Of a stretch of 28,030 bases of DNA, positions 8,779 to 17,312 are shown piece by piece. Each line of letters starts with the position of its first letter. Within the stretch, counting starts at the first letter, position 1. This stretch comes from Blastocladiella britannica (taxonomy: Eukaryota; Blastocladiomycota; Blastocladiomycetes; Blastocladiales; Blastocladiaceae): contig MU624724.1 in NCBI GenBank assembly GCA_025349905.2, forward strand, positions 1-28,030, written 5' to 3'. Position numbers and translations under genes: made by a program. The notes beneath the pieces are model-generated. The model saw nothing but the letters and a program-made list of their open reading frames with translations. It was not told where the DNA came from and made no database searches.

Positions 8779-11448
8779 ACCTCGCCGGCCACTGAATATT
8801 GGTACCCGGCGGCCCGTCTTGGCCGATACTATCCGTCCAAACGCGTCCGCGCCGCCACTGAAATGGGCCACTGCCTGTTGTTGCGGCGCTGGAGAATATA
8901 TCTCTGCCACTGCTTGAGCGCCGTGGAAATCCGACATTGGGATCTGCTGCTGCTGCATTTGTATCTGCTGTTGACCCATGTACCCACCCGAAGAGGCAAG
9001 CGGTGCCTGCCCGCCGCCGCCGGTATTGGAATAGGAGGAAACACCAGTGAATCGCACCGCGGAGCTCGTGGGCCGCATATTCATGAGCCCTGGTCCACTG
9101 GTCCCGACCAGAGCGCGGTTCGGGACCGCCGAGTACAGAGCGCGCGGCTGCATCGGGGGCGACGGCGGACCGGCAGTCGGGCTCGTGCGGCCGTACCCGC
9201 TGCTGGTTGCGCCGCGGTACGGTCCTGGGCTGCGCGACCGCGCTGATGGGACCGTACGGTACCCGTAACTTGATTGCTGCTGTTGTTGCTGCTGGTACGA
9301 TGCAGTCAAGAGCGGTGGCGGCGGGCCGTACTCGGAATTATGAATGGCAAGGTCCCAGCTTGTGGTGACGAGTTGTGCGGGTCCGGCGGCAGGAGCGACT
9401 GCGGGACCAAAGTAGGATTGTAGCGCCTCCCGCGACCCGTACGGCGGCCGAGTGGCAGAGGACACGCGCATGCCACGATTAGAGCCCGGCAATGGCACCA
9501 GCCGCACATTGGCGGTGCTTGGCCGCGATCCTGACCCGGACGATGAAAACGCCCCCGTGGCCGCCGCTACACCTCCGGCCCACGCCGCGGTACGCGCTGC
9601 GGCAGAGGACGAGCTAGGAAGACTATGGCCGCCGTTTCCAGAGGCATTGGGCGACGCTCCTGACAAATATGAGCTCATGTACGCTGGCGGCGCGCGCGGA
9701 GCGGCAACTGACGATCCAAATGCGCCGGTCGAGTGATTTCCGTGAAGGCTCGTGCGTGGGCGCGAAGCAACCGCTGGTGCAAGGCGCTTCAGCGGCGACG
9801 GAGGACGTCCCAGCGGTGGTGGTGGTGTATATCCCATTTGCTTGGCATGCAAGGGCGCTGGCCGCACAGAAATCAAGCCATCCAGCTGCACGGCCGCCAG
9901 CGAGTTCTCCAGCTGCGCTGCATTTGCTGCTGCGGCCGCTGCAGACGACGGGAGCAACGAGCCAGGAGTGCGGCTCAGCGACGTGGTAGCAGTTCCGGGC
10001 CGTGAGAGTCCTGGTAACGCTGCTCGGGTCCCGTACACGGCACCCGATATTGGCCGCAGTGCATCTCCGCCCATACCGTCGTCGCGCGGCTTCCACTGGA
10101 CGCGACCACGCCAGACGCTTTCGAGCTCCTCCTCCTCCTGCGGCGAAGCCAGGTCGTCCAAGTCATCAATCTCTGACGCGCTATCCCAAGTCCAGTCGCC
10201 CGAACCATGCGCGCGATGGTGGGGCAGAGATCTTTTGGAATGTCGTTGCTGCTGCTGGTGATGGTCACCCGCATCGACACCTTCTCCCTCAGGCTTGTCA
10301 ATAGCCTTTGTGCCGTGCATCACGTCAATATTGGCATCCATTTGGTCCGGATCCCAGATGATAGCGGCAATCGCGTCGGTGCCGAGCGGATCGTCGGCGT
10401 CCCACGACTCGAGTTCCCACAGCGCTAATGCCTCCCATTGCTTTCGTTGCTGCAGAAGCATGACAATATCTTGCGCTTGCGCCACAAAGGTCGCTGATGT
10501 CCCGTGCGACGATGTGGATGACTCGGCGGTGGAAGCCCTGCCGCCCGTGGATGGGCAGTACACGTAGACACGGTTCGCACGCCTGGCCAGGAAAAAATGG
10601 CCGGTGGGGATGGCACTTGGAAGCGCCGTTGCGTTGGTTCCGCGCGAGTGCGTGACCAGAGGTGCCAGGGAGGAGCCAGATCCATATCCCAGCTCTGATT
10701 GTGGAGAATCGATGCGGATCAGCAGCCTAACATTCAAAAAAAAAAAAAAAAAAAAAAATGTCAAAAATGTCGTCGCCTTTATATAATAATTGGTAGGCAT
10801 ACCAAGCAAGCTCATTGTCAGAGCTGGGACTGTTGGTTGTCGTTTCCAAACACCATTCGAGATCCGTTTCAATCCTCTTCCAATCAAATAGCGATACGGG
10901 CGCCGGCTCTTTGAGATCCAGTTCCAAGTGGTCAAGATGTGGGGGTGGGTTGACTGTATTCACAGTCCCGCTCACTCTGTATAAACCATTTGATCGTTAG
11001 CTCTATTGCTGTATGCTCTCAAAAACAAAAGGTGCTGGACCGAAAGTAAGGAAATCGCTTTTTCCATAGCACTGCCTCGGATGCCAGCTCAGAGGCAATG
11101 TGGTCGCCCAGGGTAGTAATCTCTGTTTTCTTCCTCCAGTTATAAGTATGATTGAAGAAAATTTAACAAAGAAATCCAAGGCATACCACCAAACATCCAG
11201 CTCTCCACGTGCTCGAGGGTCGCGGATAGCTCGGCAGATCGATGCTCGTCATATTCCTGTGCAATTTACAATTGGGTTTTTCGCTCAGATCCAAGTACTT
11301 GAAGCGCCACATATCGCGTGCAGAAAATTAATAATATTCGGACATGTGAAAAGCCGTCGGTGGTCGAGCTGTCGGCGGAAAAAAGGGCCGCTGCGTCATC
11401 GTCCAGCGAGCACATCATGGACGTGAAAAAGAGGTCCGATTGGCTCAT
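8776..11448 (-). CDS. Unrecognised protein with Gln/Pro/Ser/Ala-rich C terminus
   Basis: I do not recognise a family. The proposed start is the ATG at 11448 (MSQSDLFFTSMMCSLDD) behind an A-rich leader. Exons: 11448 to about 11299, 11256-11187, 11122-11041, 10976-10803, 10726-8776. Middle exons encode EYDEHRSAELSATLEHVESW and ITTLGDHIASELASEAVLWK, clearly protein-like. Introns 11186-11123 and 11040-10977 are both 64 nt; 10802-10727 is 76 nt and carries a run of more than 20 T on the sense strand before its acceptor. The first donor is uncertain: GTACTT at 11298 gives a 42-nt intron, and donors near 11310 or 11343 give 54 or 87 nt, all in frame. The third donor (GTCCAG) is weak but is the one that fits the phase. 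Product about 808 aa. Residues 1-280 look folded (helical, with KQWEALALWELESWDADD); the rest is disordered with poly-Q, poly-P and GGGG tracts. It starts 62 bp after the Trl1 stop. Confidence 0.7.
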
Positions 11449-11510
11449 TTTTTTGGATTGTTTGATCTCGACATGGGAAAAGAGAGCGAACGATTTTCGA
11501 CTTTCATTTT

Positions 11511-14259
11511 TCAGAAGCCAGAAACAAGTCCTTCCAAGCGCACTGGCACTGCCAAGTCGACAATCTCAACGTCGCTTGTCCGAGTAAACAAGGCGCCTGC
11601 CTCGACCGCCTTGGCGTCCTCGGCGATCGCCGCGGTGATGTGCAAGACGCGAGCGCCATCTCGAACCTCTGCGGGCAGCGTCCACCCATCCGCTTCAATA
11701 GCGGCCACACGGAATGCCGACACGCGGTCAGACTGGCGGTATTGGTCGACAACTACAGTCACCCGCAGTCCGGCTGCCGCGTCGGCCTTGAGCGTGGCCC
11801 ATGCACTGTCGAGGGGAGTCGCGGACTCTGCTGCTACTACCGCTGGTGGCTCGGGTGGTGCCGCTGCCGCCTGGTTGCGCTTGCTCTTTTTGTTCTTCTT
11901 GCCCTTGCCCTTGCCCTGAACCGCAGTCCACCCGGCCTCGTCGCTGGCGGCCGATGCCACTGCCACTCCCGTTGACGCAGCCTGGGCGTCCAGTGAAAGA
12001 GCCGCCATACGCGTTGCAATGTTGCGCGCCTTCTTGAGCTCGTTCTGGTGGAGCAGCGTCACGTGGAGCTCGCTCGTCTTTGGCACCAGGGACGGGGCCG
12101 AGATCGAAACGCCGGTGGCGGCCAGGAGAGCGTCAAGCGTCACTTCGGGCAAGGCCACACCAAAGTAGGAGGCTCGGGCCGGAGCCATCCGGTGCTTGAC
12201 GGCGACCACCTTGGTGTCGCGGACCTCGGCCAATGCTGCCGCAATCGAGTCGGGCGAACCCTCCACGTGGGGCCACGTGCGCGCAACGTCCACATGGTCG
12301 CGTAGTGCGCCGACCAGCTTCGCCAAGTTGGCCTCGGGCGTGGACAAAATGTCGAGGTTAACTGCAAGAACCCGCAGCGGCTGCTCGGCATTGTCGGGAA
12401 GCTTGGCGTGACCCTCGGGCACCAGCTCGGCGTCGCGCATCTCCTGCACCGAGAGTTCCTGGCGCTTGTAAGTAAAGTCGTAAACCACGGCCTGCAGTCG
12501 CTCGTTGCCAGTGCGCTGCGGCGTGAGCGTCTGGTGGTTTTCGCCGCGGCCAAGGATCCGGGCCAGCGTCTCCTTGTAGATGGCGTCGCGGTGGGCGGCG
12601 GCCACGGGCCACACCGCAAACACAATGGTGGCGTCCGGGTACGCGTCGCGGATGCTGGTCACCAGTTCCGTGCGCATATCCTTGAGGTGGTTGTTGCGGT
12701 CGGCAATCACGATCGGCGCCGTGGCCATGGCCGCCACCACCTGGCGGTCAAACGGCCGCACGCCATTGTCGTCGCGACGCTTGTTGGTAATGTCGTCGTT
12801 TTGCACATGGGCCACGTCGGTCGGGAACAAGCGCGCCAGCAGCGATGCAACCGTGGTCTTTCCGGCGCCGACTGTCGCCACGGGAATGATCACGGTGCGG
12901 CCGGCTCCACGGTACGCCGAAGGGTCCACCCGCGTCTCGCGCAGGAACGCGTCGCGCACCGCAATGATCCCGCGCTGCTGCTGGTACTCGGCAAACAGCT
13001 CGGGCCGGGTCTGGACTGCCGTGTGCACCCAGTCCATGTACTGGTGCGACAAAAAGTGCTGGGGCGGGCGCTTGGTGCCGTCCGAACTGCCCAAGTACCC
13101 CTTGGTCAGCTCGCGCCACTCGCGGAACAACAGGTACGGCTGCTTGTACTTGTATTTGGTCATGCCCACGGTCCCATCGGGCTTGGTGTACCGCAGCACA
13201 TAGCCCTCAATGTCGCGCGGCGGCTCGTCAGCGCCGTGGCCAGGGAGGCGGGGGTTGGCACGGGCGTACTCAATCATTGCTACATCATGTCAGATATATC
13301 AAGGCGGCGTGAGTACATGACCCTTCAAAAAAATGAAAAAAAAGGATACCGTCAAAAGTGTCAAAGGTCTGGACGCCGACCAGGTGGAATCCAAAGCACG
13401 TCGCAACGCTCTGCATGTACTCCACGGGGACCGATCGGAATTCGGGCGTGTTGTAGTTGAGGCCGTGCAGCCAGAGACCCGCCAGCTCCGCCGGGTAGGC
13501 CAGCACGTGCTCCTCAAAGCTGTCGTCGGCAAGCTCAAAGACGGCCGTGACCTTATGGGTCCACAGGAACGCGGCCCATTCGGCCTCGGAGCTGCCGGTG
13601 CGGGCCAGGTGCGTGGCCAGCCACTCGCGGCCCTTAACGGCGTGCGGCGATGTGAGCGAGTGCTTGGACGCGACAATCACGTCCACGGGCGACGCGGCCG
13701 ACATGTAAATGATACACCCGTTCTCCTTGACGGTGGCATAGCACGGGCCAAGCGCGTTGCCGTTGCCGCGCAGGAACGGTAGTGCCGTGTACGGCACCTC
13801 GCCGAGGTTGAAGAACTTGTCGTAGCCACGAATCACAATCTCGTACTCGGCGTGGTCGTTGAGGTCGCGCGTGGGCTCAAAGTCGGTAGCGCTGCCGTTG
13901 GTCTGGCGCGTGAACAGGCCGCGCGCCATGGTGGGCAGCTTGCTGCCGTCCTTCTTGTACGCCCACTCGTTGACGTGCCACGAAGCGAGCATGGGCAGGT
14001 TGGCCGGGATCGGGTTCCCCGGCTCGGCCTTGAACGGCGGGAACTTGGTCATGCGAATGGTGCCGTTCTTGAGCTGGCTGGTGTTGTCTTCGCCCCGCAG
14101 TGTTGCGGTGACGAGCTTGCGCACCATGGCGGTTGTGCTGGTAGCAAGGTCGGCGGGATCGAGGCCGTGGCCGGGCAGTGGGGGCAGTCGCTTCATCAAT
14201 TGCGGTGGAGCGGCGGCAGCGGCGGCAAGGTTGCGAGCGGTGGGAACGCGTCGGGACAT
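11511..14259 (-). CDS. TRL1: Fungal-type multifunctional tRNA ligase
   Basis: Two exons, 14259-13350 and 13279-11511, with a 70-nt phase 1 intron (GTATCC...GATGTAG); product about 892 aa against 827 in yeast. It heals and seals exon ends after tRNA splicing and in HAC1-type mRNA splicing. Three domains appear in order. The ligase/adenylyltransferase has nucleotidyl-lysine motif KENG (Lys178, within TVKENGCIIYMSA), motif IV EGYVLR (Glu328) and motif V TKYKYKQPYL (Lys345, Lys347). The polynucleotide kinase has P-loop GAGKTT (Lys444) followed by VQNDD. The cyclic phosphodiesterase has two HxT motifs, HVT (His709) and HIT (His850). Between the two HxT motifs is a low-complexity insertion with a lysine-rich run (KGKGKKNKKSKR), probably a surface loop. 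Everything needed for activity is present. It diverges from the phytochelatin synthase gene across 187 bp, and the next minus-strand gene follows 62 bp after its stop. Confidence 0.95.
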
Positions 14260-14446
14260 GTTGCTTTTGGATCTGTTGCAAGTATATGGACCGACTAGCT
14301 CCCGGAGAGCAAGGGCACGCGCTTGTTATATAAAGCGCTTAAAAAGGGAAGTCGACATGAAAGTGACATGGATCTATCGCCTCCCCCACATGTGACGGTG
14401 ACTGGATATTTCTTTTTTTTTTTTTTTCAGTCAAAGAAAACATCAT
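14260..14446. promoter_or_regulatory. Divergent promoter between TRL1 and phytochelatin synthase
   Basis: These 187 bp separate two divergent start codons and must hold both promoters. A TATATAAA string at 14327-14334 lies about 113 bp before the phytochelatin synthase ATG and about 70 bp before the TRL1 ATG, directly beside the palindrome AAGCGCTT (14333-14340). At 14410-14430 a T-run ends in CAG, which looks like a 3' splice site 17 bp before the phytochelatin synthase ATG and suggests an intron in its 5' UTR. No known metal-response element was recognised. Confidence 0.55.
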
Positions 14447-16673
14447 ATGATGGAGCCACGACCCGCGCCGCCGCCACAGCCGTCGTTCTACAAGCGCGAG
14501 CTGCCTTCCACCTGCATCGACTATGCCTCACGTACGGGAAAAGACCTGTTCAAAGTGGCACTGCTCGAGGGCAATCTCGAGGGTTACTTTCGCCTCGCCG
14601 GCCAGTTTACCACCCAGTCCGAGCCTGCCTTTTGTGGGTTGGGCACTCTATGGTCTCTATTCTATAATTTCATTCAATTTCAATCATTTCTTTTGGACTA
14701 ACTGACATTGGATATGCGCAGTATGGTTTTAAATGCACTGGGCATTGATCCGCAACGGCAGTGGAAAGGTCCTTGGCGCTGGTACGAAGACAGCATGCTC
14801 GGTACAATGATAATTCATACTGTGTAGTGAGCGAGGGTCCCTTACGTTATTCCGCAAAATCCAACAGACTGCTGCCGACCACTCGACGAGATCAAACGCA
14901 CTGGGATCACGCTGGGAGAGTTTGGATGCTTGGCATTGTGCAACGGGCTTTCGGCAAAAGTGTACCGCGCCGACCGCGTCACGCTCGATCGGTTTATTGC
15001 CGACATTTCACGCACTTCTGCTTCCGAAGACGACGTGCTGTGCGTGAGTTATGATCGCGGGACGCTCAAGCAGACTGGCCAAGGTCATTTTTCGCCAGTA
15101 GCCGGGTATTGCAAGCAAAAGCGCATGGTGCTCATTCTCGATGTTGCCCGGTTCAAGTACCCTCCGTACTGTACGTTGCTTTTTTATTTGGTTCGCATTG
15201 CGTGAATCTTATCATTATGTGTATTCCAGGGGTCCCGGTCGAGTTACTCTGGGAGTCATTGCACCCGCATGATCCCGACACGGGCAAGCCGCGGTTCGTT
15301 TTGTCCCTTGCCATTTCTTTTTTGTATGCTCAACCATAGAATATAGTGGATACGCCGTGCTTAAGCGCCGCGATAAAGACCTCCCACCAACGCTGCCCAA
15401 ACTCAACCTGACGACTGCTAACATCGCGCTGCTGGTGCAAACGCTGTGCATTGATTTTGGAGCGCAGCTGCTTGCTGATCCGAACCTAGAGCGGCTTACG
15501 CTCGACGAGGTGCTGCAGCGATTGCTGGCGGCGATCCCCGAGGAGCTCAAAGGGGTCATTACGGAGCGCGAGATTGATGCCGACTCGATTGTGGCCCCGC
15601 CGCTGCCGTCCGACTTTGCATCGCCGCCAAGCTCTCCTTCCGCGTACAATGCCGCTACCATGAGTCCGGTGGACTGCACTTCCATGTGCGGCAAAATCAA
15701 CCGCGAGTTTGACATGGCAGCGCCTCCGCAGCACTACCAGCCGCCACCACAGCAGCAGCAATCGGATCCGTGTGCAGCGCCGGCAGCGGCTGCGGCGGTA
15801 GCGCGCGGCCGCGCAGTGGCGTCGTTCCGCGCCACGTACCAGCGGCAGCTGTGGCAGCTCGTGCACCGGGTCCACGAGACGCCGCTGTGCTTGCGCATTG
15901 TGGCGGCAATGCGGCGCGGGGCCATGCGCGTGCGGTCCAGCTCGCTGGTGATGACGCCGCCGTCGCCGAGTTTGGTGCGGCGTAGCAGCGTTAACGCATG
16001 TGCTGGCGGCCACGAGAAGGCACATTGTCGGTTCTGCCAGCCGCTGGACGGCGATCTGGGCGGGTCCGGCGAGGATCTCTCGCAAACACTTCTCTCGGCT
16101 GACGGTGCAACACTACGACCGCCAATGCACGGTTCCGGTGCTGGGAGTGCGCCAGTCGCCGACTCGACCGCCAGCTGCCTTCCCTCGGATCCCAAGACCC
16201 CCGCGTTCCTGGCCATGCTGCTGATGGCGTTCCCGCTGTCGTCGATTTTTCCTGACTTTGGTGCCTTGCAGAACCGTAACGCACCGCTTGCGGCCGCGCT
16301 GGTCAGCACCTGGGCCACCGATCACTTGCCGCTCCTAGTGCGGTCCGAGGTGGCGGCGATGCGGACGCAGCTGGACGCGCTGGTCAAGACCGTGCCATTG
16401 CCGATCGCGGCCACGGCGGGGATTGCCTCCGACTCGATGGGATCGTTTGCGTCCCTGGGACGCGACTGCTGTGCGGCCACTCCTAGCTCTGCCGCATCAA
16501 GTCCCGTGTCTCCTGCGCCCATGGTAGCGGCTGATGGGACTGCTGCTGTTGCCAACCACCCCGTCTCTTCCCATCCGCCTCAACCACCACCAGTGGTCCA
16601 CGGCAAAGTCGGCGTGGTCGTTGGGGATACGCTGGCCGCGGCGATCGGCGTTTCCAACTCGTTTTGCCCTTGA
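14447..16673 (+). CDS. PCS: Phytochelatin synthase (glutathione gamma-glutamylcysteinyltransferase) with long C-terminal extension
   Basis: Five exons: 14447-14652, 14722-14801, 14868-15170, 15230-15293, 15347-16673; introns 69, 66, 59 and 53 nt, phases 2, 1, 1, 2; product about 659 aa. It makes phytochelatins from glutathione by transferring gamma-Glu-Cys, for chelation of cadmium and other metals, in the cytosol. The N-terminal 225 residues are a papain-fold catalytic domain: QSEPAFCGL (Cys63), [11 protein letters not shown] (His169), [14 protein letters not shown] (Asp187). The 106 and 18 residue spacings equal those of the plant triad Cys56/His162/Asp180. Other landmarks are [18 protein letters not shown] and the end GYAVLKRR. 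Exon 5 adds over 430 residues, mostly Ala/Pro/Ser-rich, with scattered cysteines and a compact C-x3-H-x3-H-C-x2-C cluster (Cys436 to Cys448). This extension is about twice the plant C-terminal domain and unlike it in composition. Either of the paired ATG codons at 14447/14450 could start. Confidence 0.95.
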
Positions 16674-17312
16674 CTTGTTCCCTTTCACCCGGATCCCCGA
16701 ACCCGTTTTTGTGGTAGGATTTGGCCGGATCCCGCGTGAATAGGGGATACTTTTGCCAATAAGGTTGCATTTTACCCTTGCTAATTTTCTTAATTCCTAG
16801 TCATTTCGCGTGATGATCGTCGTTCCGTTTAATATATTTGTGCTTGTCAGCAATATATCTCTCGATCGGCATTCGTTTTTCTTCAGCTGCGGACAAAATG
16901 TTTGTTGTACTTGGTTGGAAAAGCAAAAAATCGCAGCAAAATATATAATTAAATTGTAACATCTCACCAAGCTCGGCCAAGTGCGAGCGCAGTCGAGGTT
17001 TGCAGCTCAAGCAATAGTCACAGAGAAGGATCGAAAGAAAACAAGAGGGGGAAAATGATGAAGACACACAAAGGAGGGAAGAAAAAAAAAAAGTAGACAT
17101 GAGAAGATGGGAAGTGGTATCCAACAGGAAAAGGGGAGAAAGAGAGAGACGCGCCGCCCCGAGTCAATGCCAGACCGCGACGCAAGAGAAGGGAAAATGG
17201 ACAATAAGTGTGACCATCGCAAGCGCCAGCGCACACGACAGGAGGGGGAAGGGGGGAAAAGATGAATGCGAGCCTGCGCAAACACGCGCAAGCGACCAAC
17301 AACTGGAACCGT
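16674..17312. other. Intergenic region between convergent genes
   Basis: This holds the 3' ends of phytochelatin synthase (plus) and the cyclin-box gene (minus). The left half is AT-rich with several TATA/ATATATAATTAAA strings that could supply polyadenylation signals on either strand. The right half, about 17020-17180, is purine-rich on the plus strand with long GA/A runs, so the 3' UTR of the minus-strand gene would be pyrimidine-rich. I see no convincing gene or RNA. Confidence 0.6.

Noticed and set aside
12408..13460. Long plus-strand open frame of about 350 codons
   Set aside because: It is antisense to the tRNA ligase, whose motifs are unmistakable; GC-rich codon bias keeps the opposite strand open. 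The composition (Arg, His, Gly) is typical of such shadows.
16801..17124. Minus-strand open frame of 107 codons in the convergent gap
   Set aside because: Phe/Ser-rich translation of a pyrimidine tract, lying in the expected 3' UTRs.
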